Origin: Clytia hemisphaerica
Lineage: Eukaryota; Cnidaria; Hydrozoa; Leptothecata; Clytiidae
Assembly (NCBI GenBank): GCA_902728285.1
Contig: CACVBU010000597.1
Location: 186,001 to 250,000, forward strand
DNA length: 64,000 nt
Reading direction: 5' to 3'
Shown one piece after another: positions 53,801-63,230 of this stretch. The notes beneath the pieces were generated by a model. It made no database searches. It was not told where the DNA came from and worked only from the letters and a program-made list of their open reading frames with translations. How positions within the stretch are numbered: the stretch's first letter is position 1; each line of letters starts with the position of its first letter. Position numbers and translations under genes: made by a program.

Positions 53801-56800
53801 TTGGAGATGATTAAGAAATAATAATACTAGGACCTACCCATATTTATTTCCAAATGGAAATTTTTAGATTGACTTTGAAAAGGAAAAAAAAACAGGAAAA
53901 TCTTGAATTAAAGGTTAAATGGCTAAAAATAAGTTTTGATATGAATGGTGTATGGGTCAGGTTAGTAGAACCCTAACTCATCACTATAAAATCTATGGGA
54001 AATACATAGCTATATGAACTTTGTACCAATGCTGCACTAAAATGGGTCAGGTTAGCATGATAACTTATGATGGTTTTGCACATTTAGTTAGTGCCAGTGT
54101 TTTGAGATGGAGGATGTTTAACTTACGAAAATTAGTTTGAATATGTCACCTTGTGAGTTCTTGAGAGATGAAACATATAAGACGGCAATTAAAATGAAAA
54201 TTGTACATGATACATATTTCTAATAATGTTTAACCACTTTCTTACCTTGTAAGAGTTAATCAACGCCTGAGCAATCAGTATGTCGCTTGCTGTAGTGCGC
54301 TCCAAACCATGAGCTACTTTCTCCAAGAAGATTTCTTGGAAAGACTTAAGGTCTTCATAACTGATCTAAGAATACAGATAAATCAAGAAATAAATATAAA
54401 TATAAATTTAAAGTTGATAAAACATATCTGTAAATTTTAACCTTTTTATATGATGAATGAACTGGTTGAAAAAATCATTCCATATCATTAAACGAATCAT
54501 ATTTACATTTCAGAAATATTTCATTGGAAAACTTTTAAGATTTAAATTTGACATAAAACTCAAAAAAATTAGGATATTTACTTAGGATATTACTTTTGGA
54601 TATAGATATTCATTAGATGTAGTAGGGGGCTCAATCCTTATTATCCTTAGCATCTTTCGTGGGACTCAACCACATGCGATTGGTTCGAAAGTTGATAGGA
54701 TTTTGAAACTTTTTTAAGACAGGGCCCAAAAAACTGACGTTGTAGGCAAAACTCAACCCCCAATAAAATGAGTTAAAAATTGACATCTTTAAAAGTCAAA
54801 TTCAACAAAACTAATTGTTATAATCTGATGGAGAATATAATTCTGAGCAAAAAAGTATATTACAACAAGTCTCATACTCAAACACACAAAATAATATGAC
54901 CATTTAAAGCTCAAAATCCTGTGAAATCTATTACTTTTTAGACTAAATTTGAGGCCTATCGTAGTCTAACTGACAGAATTTTGAGCTTCGAAAGCCTGTT
55001 TTCCTTTTATACTTATATGTTTTTAAGTACAAGAGTTGTTGTGGTATACTTTTTTCTCAGAATTTCATGCTCTATCTGATGGTATCAATCATTTGCGTTC
55101 AATTCAACTTTGAAAAATTGTTAATTTTCTGCCTAATTTGGGGGTTAGGAGTTATGCCCACAATGTCAGTTTTTTGGCCATAAAAACTTTTGCCAGGCCT
55201 AATTCGTTTCAAAATTTGTCTTGTCTTGTCTACTTTTGAACCAATCGCATGTGGTTGAGTCCCACGAAAGATGCTAAGGATAATAAGGATTGAGCCCCCT
55301 ACTAACGAGCAAAAAACCTGTTAAAAAGGCCTGAAATTAAACAAAATTAGAAAATAATGTACATTGAAGCGTTGCATCTAGATTTTATGAATATGGGTAG
55401 AAACTCAAAGAAACATGGTCCAGCATGGTCATTTGAATGAAAAACCCTCTTACTAGGAAGTAAGAAATTATTTATTTGATTTTCCAATGCACAGATTATG
55501 TCTGTGTCTGCAGACAGAAAAGTTGCAACTGGTTGCAACAATAAATTTGGATGATGGCTGAAAAAATGAATTTCAGCAAAACTTAATTTGGCCAATTTTA
55601 CGTAAATCATTCTCTTCTCGCCAAAATTTCTTTCTTTATGTAATACAACAAGTTTAAAAAAGCAGTTGAAAAAATGGCCTCAAGTCACCTTTTCAAAAGA
55701 TTGGCAAACAGCAACAGCCACTAGTTCTTTGAGGTAAATTTTTTTGTTCATCAAAGTCAGTAAATCTTCATAAACTGCCTTCAACGTTGATATTTCAATC
55801 TAAATTAAAGAAAAGTTTTATTTTTGACTACTGATGAGGAAAAAAAGAAAGACACATAAACTATCATTGTAAATGATAAAGCCAAGAGACCCTTATTATT
55901 CTATTTCTTTATCCATCCTTACTGCAACCAGGTTTTTTTGGACAAAATATTTTTTTGACTAGGCTGAGTAATTTTACATAAGAAAATTTTAGTGACGACC
56001 ATTTTTACACTGCCAAATAGTAGTTCCATGCTTCAAAATTCAAACATAATAATCACCTTGATCAACTTTGGTGTCTTAGTAATGTGTTGGAGAATTGAAA
56101 TCAGAGCAAAGACTTTCCCGAAGTTGGCTTCTTTTTCTTCCTACAGATTCAAAGGGAAATACATTATGCCATAATTAGCTTGCACTGACTGTTTAAAACA
56201 TTGTGTGCCACTATGTAAGTAGACTTCTTCTGTGTAACGACCAAAAAGTTATTGAAATATTCAAAACAGGATAAACCTAACCTTTGACATAGCGTAAAAG
56301 TTTGAGACTCAGATTACTAATACTTTGTAAATTATACTGACAATAGTTTAAATTTTTGTAGGACAAAGTACATACAGTATGTAATATCCCCTTACATTTC
56401 CAGTAGATGATCCTTTAGTACTCAGGTGCTCATCAATGGATTTATAAACATCTTTAATATCTACATGTTCTTGGCAATCATCCAATATGTGCACTAAAGC
56501 TGTTGAAAAACCAAGTCTTGCTTTTTTACGTGATGAGCCAATACCTTTGATCAATCTCTTGATAGCATACCCAACACTCTCCTCCTACAGATAGAGACAG
56601 GTTAAGGTTAAAAATTCTCAAAACAAATACGATTTCAGAAGTACTAATTAATTTTGAAAGTCAAAAAACCAAGACAAGAAGATTTATTTTAACAGATATT
56701 GAGCAGAATACACCAGAGTAACTTTTCACATCGAGTTTAATACTGTTTGTGACTGTGTTGTAAACTTACAGAACGTAATGATCTTACTTTATTCTCAGAG

Positions 56801-56973
56801 GCTTCCAGTTCTTTCAAAATGTTCAGCACTGAATTTACACGTTCATCTTCATTGAAAGAAGCTAAACTCCAAAATTGAGAAAGCAAATTTTTTGAATCAT
56901 TTCCTTTAGCAGGTTTTTGGGTGCCAGACCCGCTGGTTCCTTTGATTGATTTGTCTTCTTTGTTTTTTACCAT
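29818..56973 (-). CDS. MYBBP1A: MYB-binding protein 1A / DNA polymerase V (Pol5) family nucleolar protein
   Basis: Nucleolar HEAT-repeat-type protein linked in animals and yeast to rRNA synthesis and ribosome biogenesis. Thirty-four coding exons keep phase throughout and give 1131 residues: 56973-56770, 56584-56396, 56140-56057, 55799-55689, 54365-54246, 53661-53569, 53398-53287, 53027-52942, 52605-52513, 52267-52188, 51862-51799, 51648-51587, 51392-51344, 51043-50921, 46835-46721, 46464-46388, 45953-45900, 45507-45460, 45207-45100, 44557-44503, 43921-43779, 43396-43357, 36011-35932, 35352-35167, 34979-34755, 34505-34313, 33929-33880, 33496-33389, 33134-33064, 32797-32746, 31140-31099, 30977-30915, 30492-30385, 29925-29818. 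Family hallmarks: GYAIKRLIKGIGSSRKKARL, STHERKYLAVQLL, LFSPAMMKC, FDSMTNTKTVENM, an acidic Glu/Asp/Ser tract (about 705-795), HLKLRVLDLFVIF and a KKSSPLQAKMFMEL segment. A probable 5' untranslated exon lies upstream, since an acceptor (CTATTTTAG) precedes the ATG by about 18 bp. The long basic tail of vertebrate proteins is absent. Intron 22 holds the foldback element; intron 14 holds a receptor gene. Confidence 0.93.
31265..32125. repeat. ~155-bp satellite array, about six units, in a MYBBP1A intron
   Basis: Head-to-tail copies containing CCAGATATTCACCCAAGGAA, CAAGTGTGCCAAATTTCAGC, CCAGGCTGCCCCAAAGTTTT and GTCCCCAGGCCCCAAAAATC. Units differ by a few percent. The flanks contain CTCAACTTCAGT (left) and CTCAACTGAAGTTGAG (right), suggesting that the array lies inside an inverted-repeat element whose borders I cannot fix. 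Open frames through it are artefacts. Confidence 0.85.
32137..32172. repeat. (GACA)n(CA)n simple repeat
   Basis: GACAGACAGACAGACACACA followed by further CA and GACA units, closing the satellite array. Confidence 0.9.
32848..33020 (+). mobile_element. tRNA-derived SINE-like repeat
   Basis: The first 73 bases resemble a tRNA: box A TGGTAGAGTGG, box B GGTTCAAGCCC, and a CCTTC...GAAGG stem around TGTCCA. The acceptor and T stems do not pair properly and no CCA-like end follows, so this is a SINE head and not a working tRNA gene. A non-tRNA body with GAATGACGGTCCAAGTGGCG follows. It lies in a MYBBP1A intron. Confidence 0.65.
35770..35891. mobile_element. 122-bp TA-flanked miniature element
   Basis: Ends read TGATATTCATGACGTAATGT inward on both strands and continue TTTCTACGGA; TA at 35768-35769 and 35892-35893. 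The match covers about 30 bp per arm with a very short loop, so the RNA would form a long hairpin within a MYBBP1A intron, about 40 bp from the exon at 36011-35932. A partial relative is near 20655. Confidence 0.85.
36727..38190. repeat. Left-arm array of the 23-bp unit (interrupted)
   Basis: Unit about TAGTTCACTTAAGCGACACC plus TAC, repeated roughly a dozen times before 37020 and about eight times after 37993. The interruption is the TTAA element at 37021-37992. Sub-variants such as CCGCTAG and CAAACTTTACAAG mark blocks within the array. Confidence 0.92.
37021..37992. mobile_element. 972-bp TTAA-flanked element nested in the foldback arm
   Basis: Perfect inverted ends GGGCTCTGACCATAGT, flanked by TTAA on both sides. 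The TTAA comes from the CACTTAAGCG unit of the minisatellite, so the empty site is known exactly. No transposase; the interior includes short inverted AT-rich segments. The GGG start differs from the usual CCC start of piggyBac elements. Confidence 0.9.
38300..40355. other. Foldback core, no gene recognised
   Basis: AT-rich, without long frames. A patch near 38650-38780 has TTTCGCGAAA words like the elements at 16491 and 25194. A short palindromic stretch with CCTTATCGGTA / TACCGATAAGG lies at about 38950-39045. A GCGGGGCG...CCCCGC hairpin is near 40290-40317. Confidence 0.45.
40535..40976. mobile_element. 442-bp TA-flanked element with AAATAAACGCCC ends, nested
   Basis: Ends CCGTATCACTTCAAATAAAC (left) and, inverted, CCGCATTACTTCGAATAAAC (right), each followed by GCCCC; TA at 40533-40534 and 40977-40978. 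GGGGCGTTTATT blocks recur inside. Similar in design to the element at 13848, which has the same AAATAAACG-plus-C pattern near its ends. Confidence 0.82.
41400..41720. repeat. Degenerate ~60-bp tandem array
   Basis: Five or six diverged units with GGGTTTACAATC, GCCTTCCCTTATTCC and AGTACCCATCACC-like blocks. Copies are too diverged to give a clear consensus. Confidence 0.6.
42575..43141. repeat. Right-arm array of the 23-bp unit
   Basis: About 24 head-to-tail copies of GTAGGTGTCGCTTAAGTGAACTA-like units (shown shorter: GGTGTCGCTTAAGTGAACTA), the reverse complement of the left-arm unit. Runs of identical units are mixed with GCGGGTG and TGGGTG variants that mirror the left arm. Confidence 0.93.
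43441..43665 (-). repeat. Inverted, truncated copy of the GGACCTACC repeat family
   Basis: Read on the minus strand it starts GGACCTACTTGGAAGTCC, then CTATAAATTTACC, GTTCTTTCGTCCGTCCGTC and the usual CTGATTTTTGGCAC block. It lies between two MYBBP1A exons. Confidence 0.7.
44665..44946. mobile_element. 282-bp TTAA-flanked (piggyBac-like) element
   Basis: Inverted ends CCCTTTAACTGCCG, with TTAA at 44661-44664 and 44947-44950. GGTTCGACCTATTTGCC is repeated near the left end and CATATGCCGACAT occurs twice. Non-autonomous. Confidence 0.88.
46891..47207. mobile_element. 317-bp hAT-like element
   Basis: Inverted ends CAGTGGCGTGGTGG and an exact 8-bp target duplication CCTGAGAA (46883-46890, 47208-47215). 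The CAGTGGCG start and 8-bp duplication are typical of hAT elements. The inner part has GGGGGCCAGGGGGCC runs and a CTCGCTTCGCTCGC block. No transposase. Confidence 0.9.
47216..48381. other. Intronic spacer upstream of the nested receptor gene
   Basis: AT-rich MYBBP1A intron 14 sequence with no repeat or coding segment that I can support. It should contain the promoter of the plus-strand receptor at 48382. Confidence 0.4.
48382..49317 (+). CDS. Single-exon divergent rhodopsin-like GPCR
   Basis: A 311-residue protein with a short N terminus (NIS glycosylation site) and hydrophobic segments fitting seven helices. TM1 is about 24-46, TM3 near LLGVGLLVTLQLKRLQ, TM4 after RRVNLLLFLLW, and TM5 runs into IIRKHKRSI. 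TM6 has LLVFCWIPSL, the class A CWxP pattern. TM7 is SYPVLYPILYVSCHKDVRRY, where the usual NPxxY appears as YPILY and is followed by the helix 8-like basic stretch. The DRY motif after TM3 is missing (LKR in its place). Ligand unknown. The gene is intronless and lies antisense in MYBBP1A intron 14. The ATG at 48382 is chosen because it puts a short extracellular tail before TM1. Confidence 0.8.
   Translation: MVIQNISCCHSNQNKNTKNFGTKITLLLVLLDILFTNLVVLYTVMKIHQKSFHWKITGSNFVANILYGIGSITSEVATQSNSIVNFLEIVGQTGILLGVGLLVTLQLKRLQSLNVNNKMIYFADRGSKRRVNLLLFLLWITSVFLSTCNLLFDSNTIQHVVVFICLSTVCLTMISGFRILTIIRKHKRSIHCININQRSNKTNNLEKPLIFLKGTCALLVFCWIPSLVGKLISLATIDERKLNLSSLSYPVLYPILYVSCHKDVRRYILKHWINCKSKEEEKVEDFYAKLRNYKQHRRSMQMKPFVLTTEI
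49350..49412. repeat. 30-bp tandem duplication downstream of the receptor
   Basis: Two adjacent near-identical copies of a 30-bp unit containing CCTTTCGTTCTTCACTGCCC, just after the receptor stop codon, so probably in its 3' untranslated region. Confidence 0.85.
49736..50404. mobile_element. 669-bp TTAA-flanked (piggyBac-like) element
   Basis: Ends CCCTTTCAGTCCCA and, inverted, GTCTTTCAGTCCCA, with TTAA at 49732-49735 and 50405-50408. Near the right end are GGTCCAAAGGGACCGCAGTG-type short palindromes. No transposase frame. Confidence 0.85.
54622..55302. mobile_element. 681-bp long-arm palindromic element, TA-flanked
   Basis: Ends GTAGGGGGCTCAATCCTTAT inward on both strands, perfectly matched for about 65 bp (through ATCTTTCGTGGGACTCAACC), with TA at 54620-54621 and 55303-55304. 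The inner arms keep matching at lower identity (ACTGACGTTGT opposite CAATGTCAGTT), so nearly the whole unit folds back on itself. It lies in a MYBBP1A intron. Confidence 0.88.
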
Positions 56974-57009
56974 TCTCAGATGCTTATACCTAAAATAGAA
57001 AATAAACAA

Positions 57010-58890
57010 TTTTAAAACTAAAAGACTTAAAATTACGCTCTTTTCTCTGTCAAAGATGTGATCTTAATAATTTCATTTTCTACGTAATGATACACAATGA
57101 TGTAAAGCTACTTTTGATTGAGTGGATTAGGGGACATCTCATACAAGCTGAATCACAGGACTAGGGAGTTTCCCATTTTTTTAGTATGCACTGAGATAAA
57201 AAATTAACTAAGACTCTGGAAAACCTGTTAGTTCCCACCTAGATGGGACCTCTCATTTTGTTTTAGCACTTTCAGATGGGATTTAAACCCATCTAATTTC
57301 TCTCTGGGCGTCCATCAAAATTACAGGATGACCAGACAGTTGAGACCCTGATGTGTTTGTTTTGAATCTCACTATGTGAGATCAACCTTAATTTTACATC
57401 ACCTCAATTATTTCTCAATAATTTTAAGCTACTTTTCCTAAAGTAAAGCACATTCCAGCAGAATATGCTGACAGGGCAAGAATAAAATAATCAATGCACA
57501 CTTAAAATAATTATGCATTTAAATGTGTCATTGTTTTAATGCTGGGAGTTTTTAATTATTCAACAGGACATCCTATAGTTAGGTCTTGTTATCATTTGGC
57601 TTACTGTACCACTTCATTAGATATACTGGTATATCTTTTGCTAATTTAGAGCCATTTTTTTTTATATCTTCAGAATAAAGAAAGTGTGATACCTCACCCT
57701 CTTGAATTTTGTTAAAATCTGGACCAAATAATCTATCGAACAAGAAAATAAGACCCTGAAAATTTCACCTTGATATCTCAAGTAGTTTTGAAGATACATC
57801 GTCTCAAAGATAGGCTACTAAGCGAAAATTGACCCCTAAAAACTCTGGTGGGGAGCAGATTTTGAAAGCCAATGAATTTTCATTCAAGTACATTAGAAAG
57901 CTGATTTACATTGGATTTCAAGAACCTTTTGTAGGGAATCAGAAAAAATCAAATTGAGGCCCCAAAATTTTCCCCGAAAATCTCTAGTACCCCCTGTAGA
58001 GGGCTTCAAACTTTGCGTAATCTGGGTTTGGAAGCAACATGGCTGGAACCCCCCCCCCCTGGCCTGAGGGGGGGGGGAGATTAAAGGTCGAGCAGCAATT
58101 GGTACCTGATTTTAGCCTGTGGCTAGGGGGACTAACCATGTTGGGGGACACCTAATTTTTTTCAGATGGACCTGGGGGCTAGATTCTATGTTTGGTGATT
58201 TTCTTCTGAACTTGTTTTTCTGTCATCATAAACTTCACTATGGAATGTCTTCTGTCTAAAAAAGTGTGTTTCTGAGAAAACTGTGTGCGCTGAGCTATTC
58301 CTAAAAATTTGTGCAATAGCACGTCTTCATATTGAGGCTTAGGGGTCACCTAAAATATTTGGCAACCAGGGGTTACCTAAATCTTAGGGGTCACCTGAAT
58401 TCTTAAGGGGCACCTAAAACCTGCTGTCAAGCCATGGCTAAAAAGCAATTTTAGCTGTCTGCTGATGGTCCTTGTTACTTTTTTGAAGCAAACTTTTGAC
58501 CTGGAGTGGTTTATATACTGGTGGGTTTTGGCCAAAAAAAACAACATTTTCAGGATTTTTATTTTTGAAACTTTCAGTAAGGCCTCCTTAATAGTTTATA
58601 GCCTCAAAAAATCTCAGTGGGTTTTTGAGGTCTCTAAAAGATTGAAAATTTGCTTGATATGTGCGCGCCATAAGGGTCCCTTTATTTTTCATACCCGCAA
58701 AAGTCTCTCAAAGGGTTACAAAAACCATTAAAAAGCAAATCGAGTCTAGAACTAAGGGTCCAAAATTTATGAAAATTTCCTCTCTCAAAGGGTCGTGATT
58801 TTCAAAAATCAATGAAAATCGACAAACATTTTGAAAAAAGTCTCTCTAGGGGTCCCAATCACCCATCACCCTGCAAACCTAGTACACCCC
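57010..58890. other. MYBBP1A upstream region, no gene recognised
   Basis: Should contain the MYBBP1A promoter and 5' untranslated exon (minus strand), which I cannot place. Sequence is AT-rich up to about 57840, then richer in G/C with a CCCCCCCCCTGGCC...GGGGGGGGG hairpin near 58051-58077 and repeated AGGGGTCACCTAA words near 58340-58410. Confidence 0.4.
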
Positions 58891-58895
58891 AGATC

Positions 58896-59373
58896 CATAG
58901 TGTCCTCCAGGGTTTGTTCCCCCCACCAAATTCTTGATTTTTTTAAATCTCCCCCCTCTTTTTTTTCCCCTATGACTTTTCAGTTTTTTAGTTTCCCCCC
59001 TCTTTTTTGCTTTCCCCCCAGAAAATTCCAAAAATATCATTTCCCCCCCATATACCCGTATAAATTTCTCAAATTTCAACCTGACACAGACGTAAAATTT
59101 TGCTGCAAAAGGAATACTAGACAAAATAGAACGAAAATTGGTTAATTTTCAATCATGATCTAATCACATGATATCATGGGGACTGACGTTGGTTGCTGAG
59201 ATAAAATTGAAGTGATTTCACACTTCCCCCCACCAAATTTGCCAACTATCGATGTTTTCCCCCCTCTTTTTTTTCCCCCCTTTACTATTCAAATTTTCAT
59301 TTCCCCCCCTCACCCATTCAAAACTGGAAAATTGATTTCCCCCCCCTTTATAAAGGGGGGGGAGGACACTATG
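58896..59373. mobile_element. 478-bp element with pyrimidine tracts and 5-bp duplication
   Basis: Inverted ends CATAGTGTCCTCC, flanked by the direct repeat AGATC (58891-58895 and 59374-59378). The interior has repeated strand-asymmetric tracts such as CCCCCCTCTTTTTTTTCCCC near both ends. The 5-bp duplication sets it apart from the TA, TTAA and 8-bp groups here. Confidence 0.78.
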
Positions 59374-59378
59374 AGATC

Positions 59379-60314
59379 CCATGGGACCAACAGAATAGTC
59401 GATCATTTAAAAAAAAACTTTAGAAATTTTTGATGACCGTCATTAGTGAGATACATCTTTGGTGAAAGTTTGAAGGCAATTGGATAAACAATCCTTGAGA
59501 AATTTAATTTCTAGTTTTGATGACGTGATCGATTATGGCGTAATAATCAGTTTTTGCGGTTTTTTTGCAAAAATCAGCGAAAAAACAATTAGGTTAGCCA
59601 GGGTTAGCATCTAACAACAAACATACATACAAATAAGAAACATCAAACTACATCATAGTATCTGTCATGTTCAGTCATTTGTTTGGTCGTTTTCTGTTGA
59701 CTAATGCGATCTAAAAATTATGGTAATTTTAAGACATAACTTACCATAACTTACCCCAGAAGTTTTGGAGATCAGAACCTCTAGATTGGCTATAATAGTC
59801 ATATAAAATTTCAGGTCACGTAATAATTGTGGTTTTGCAGATCACACTGAACTTTTGAAAGATTTTTTATTTTATGTTGCATTTTTTTGCTGAGTTCAAA
59901 AAACTGATTTTTATCCCGTTTTTGTGGGACTTTAGCTTTTGTGCTTGTGTGCAGCATTGGTAGAAAGTTCATATATCTATGATAGATTTTATATGAAGAA
60001 TTAACAGGAATTAGGGCTATAAACTGCCTGATGAATGGCGAACAAACACCAAATTGATATAACAGTAGGAAAACCCTGGAAATACAGTAGGAACCCCCTA
60101 CGTAGGAAGCCAAATCTTAGCTAAATTCTTTTCTTTAGAGATTGTAGCTACTTGAAAATTCTTTTCGTCTCCACTTGATGACAAATTTTTTGTACATCGT
60201 CTTTCGGTTTTCGATGAGTAGTTTTGTCACATTGAACTTTTGTTTTAGACATTAGATTTTTTTTCTCAATTGTTTCATTTGTGTAGAGATTTGTTTACGT
60301 CATAGCTAAATGAC
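59379..60314. other. Spacer, nothing recognised
   Basis: AT-rich sequence with no supported gene. An open frame of 100 codons at 59811-60113 (minus) has no recognisable features. Confidence 0.35.
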
Positions 60315-60316
60315 TA

Positions 60317-60668
60317 CCGTCAACTGCTCTAACTTGGGGCTATCTGACAAATCATGGGACGGCAATTCGGCCACCATTTCACTGAACCTCCAAAGTCATT
60401 TGATTTGAGTTAATGAACGGGGTATTAAGAAATACAAGATTTCTCTTTCGTATCGAGTAGGCTTTTAAAACGAAATATGAAAAAAATCCGTAGTGGAACA
60501 CACGCGAGTTATCGTGACATGTTATGACAGAAAGTATGATTGATAAACTTGGTGGAGTTATCAAAACAAATTTGTTGTCAATGAGATTTAACAGTAAGTG
60601 AAAATACAGGCCAGATTGTCAACAGTCCCATGTTTCGACCAATGGTCCCAAGTTAGAGCAGTTGACAG
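60317..60668. mobile_element. 352-bp TA-flanked element
   Basis: Ends CCGTCAACTGCTCTAACTTG and, inverted, CTGTCAACTGCTCTAACTTG, with TA at 60315-60316 and 60669-60670. No coding content. Confidence 0.83.
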
Positions 60669-60789
60669 TACGAATTAGTTAATTAATTTTCTTCTCTAGA
60701 GTTCGATTTGCGAAGGATTAGTTTTGGAAGAACTCATGCTTTCCCTTAAATAAACTTTGAAGCTAACTGGTCAGACTGTCTGTGTGGGA

Positions 60790-61100
60790 GAGACAAGACT
60801 TTTACACCCTTGCCTCTTACAAACTCTCTTTTTGTAACTTTAATGATGAATGTCTCTAAACCGCTTGCTTTTTTCGTCAATTTAACGAACCTCTCTAAAC
60901 CGCAGTTTATCCACGCACTCACGTTCTTCATAACTTTAATGAATACCTCTTAAACCTCAGTTTATCAACTCGCTTTCTTCGTAAATTTAACAAACGTCTC
61001 TAAACCTCAGTTTATCCATTCGCCTTTTTGTCACTTTAACAAACATCTCTAAAACTCAGTTTAGCCACTTGCTTTCTTCATAACTTTAAGAAACTCCGAG
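60790..61100. repeat. ~60-bp tandem array, about five units
   Basis: Diverged units with TTCTTCATAACTTTAATGAA, CTCTAAACCTCAGTTTATCC and ACTCGCTTTC-like blocks following one another. The consensus is CTCTAAACCKCAGTTTA. Confidence 0.75.
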
Positions 61101-62255
61101 TAGTGCTCCACGAATGCTCCCTTGAGTGCTTCCAAAATTTGAGTTTTGAGTAGCAAAGTAAGCAAAGAAAATTAGTTTCGATCAGCGATTGAGGAATTGA
61201 ATCTGGCATTGGCGGGTAAAGTTACATTTGGCAAAATAAAACCCCCCTCGCACTTAAATTTCATTTTCAATTTCAATTTATTTTTTCACAATGGATACGA
61301 ACTTGCGTAAAATATACAAACTTTGAGTAGAAATATCCTATATGAGGATTTCTAAAAGCCACTCACAGTAAAGCAAATAAAAAACCATAAGGGTTTAACA
61401 TCAATTACCTAGCTTTAGGAAATAGAGAAAAAGAACTAATGTTTTCAACAGCAGAAAAATAATAATATAAAGTCCTATTTTATAAAGATCCTTATTAAAA
61501 AAATGGATAAAACGTCAAAATGAAGGACAAAAATGCGTAATAGACGTCAACACCAAAAAATTGTTTACACCAAAAAAGGAGTAAAAGATTAAAACCAAAA
61601 GTTTTAAAAAGTATGAAAAAAACTAAAACCTAATATAATACATATAACAGAAAAGGTTCAAGAAAAAAGTTAAAATCATTTTCCCTGTTTATCAGATTCT
61701 TCTCCAGAAGAGAGGAAAATCCTCAGAGAGATAAACCCGCAGTCTTATAACAGTTAGGAAACTGTTATAAGATTCCAAAATTGAGGTCCGTAGAACATCA
61801 AAGGATGAAAAGCTTGATTGTAGTGAATTGTAGCAACATTGTTTTTTGTATTTTTCCTAGCTATTACATCACCTGTTTGAGATCTTTGGAAAAGACGTTG
61901 ATGGTATGTTGTGGTTTAGAAACTGATGAATAAGTTTACATGATTCAAGTTCATATAGTTCATAAACGTTTAGTAGTTTAAGATTATCACCATCACTTGG
62001 TGGACAAACATTATAAATATACAGTATTTTAAGCATTTTAAAATAACTTCGTTAATCTTATTTAATCCGTTAGTGTCAGGAGATCCCCACAAGGAAAGGG
62101 AGGTCGTCAGTAGTCCGCCAGTGTGGAATCCATGCAAAAGCCACGACGAAGATATTTTGAGGATCAAGAAGGTTACACCCAATTGAGGACATTCTCACGC
62201 CAAATATATTCGGCGTACTGTGCATGAATTCCAGACTGGGTAGTCTGACACTTTC
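61101..62255. other. AT-rich spacer, nothing recognised
   Basis: Contains several AATAAA-like hexamers and a short inverted pair (TTATAACAGTTAGGAAACTG / AACTGTTATAAG) at about 61745-61770, but no supported gene. Confidence 0.35.
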
Positions 62256-62257
62256 TA

Positions 62258-62825
62258 GTCCGACAGTAAAAATGTCCGACGTTGGATTTGACGAATGCGT
62301 CAGTATTCCGACAACAATTTTGTTTGACAACGAGTCCAAACTAACATATAAAACGAAATATGAATCGCCGAAGAGGAGGCACATCTTTTATAAGCAACCA
62401 CGTGCTTATAAAAATCCAAAGTTCAGAGTTTGAGGTTGGGCCCCTTAGGCTTTTAAGAGTCAAGAAATTGGATTTAGCTGTTTTTACGACCCTTCTTTTG
62501 GCAGGGGGGGGAGGCGGAATTAAAGTTTGTGTTTTACAACCCTTTATAGCATAATACTGTAATTCTGAACAAGCAAAAAGGGACTCTCTTAAAGGCGGTG
62601 CATTCTTTTTGTTATAAATATCTTTATGCAAATTTGATTGTTCTTTTGTTTCTAATCATGTCAAAATGCCGCCAAAATGAACATATTAATATTATCTCAG
62701 TGAAAAACCCTTTTATTCAACTTCGACACTCTAAAATCTTTCGTTTTCAGACAAAAGTGACGTCGGAAAAAAGACTTCTAAATTGTAAATATATCTTATA
62801 GATTCAGACTATTTCACTGTCGGAC
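62258..62825. mobile_element. 568-bp TA-flanked element
   Basis: Ends GTCCGACAGTAAAAAT and, inverted, GTCCGACAGTGAAATA, with TA at 62256-62257 and 62826-62827. The interior is AT-rich with one run of G. Confidence 0.7.
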
Positions 62826-62888
62826 TAGTGACATGCACCCCGAGGAAATATAGTAAGTTAAAGGAGAATTTACCAATATCTTTCAGGA

Positions 62889-63230
62889 CCCTGCCGACGC
62901 ACCGGACTGTCCGGTGTAGTTGTCCGGTGGCAAAAAGTATCCTTTCGCTACACCGGATGCAATAAGTCCGGTGTCAGTCCGGTGTTGCATACAGGGAATT
63001 TTGGATGCCGGACATTTATGAAACAAAAAATTAAGAAACACCACACCAGAAGCACCGGACTGGTCATGTCAGGTGTTTTGACTGTCCGGTGGAAAAAAAT
63101 ATCCTTCTCCGACACCGGACATCCAACTTCCTTAAGTCCGGTGTAGAGATTTCCGGTGGTAAACAAAATTCTCATTTTACACCGGACTTTCGCGTGTTCG
63201 GTGTACGTTAAGTCTGGTGCGTTGGCAGGG
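62889..63230. mobile_element. 342-bp element built from CACCGGACT words
   Basis: Inverted ends CCCTGCCGACGCACCGGACT and CCCTGCCAACGCACCAGACT. The word TCCGGTGT or its complement recurs more than ten times. No direct target duplication is visible; the right edge abuts the tRNA-like repeat, which may have overlapped it. Confidence 0.7.

Noticed and set aside
59811..60113. 100-codon minus-strand frame
   Set aside because: No recognisable domain, no splice sites in phase, and surrounded by non-coding repeats.
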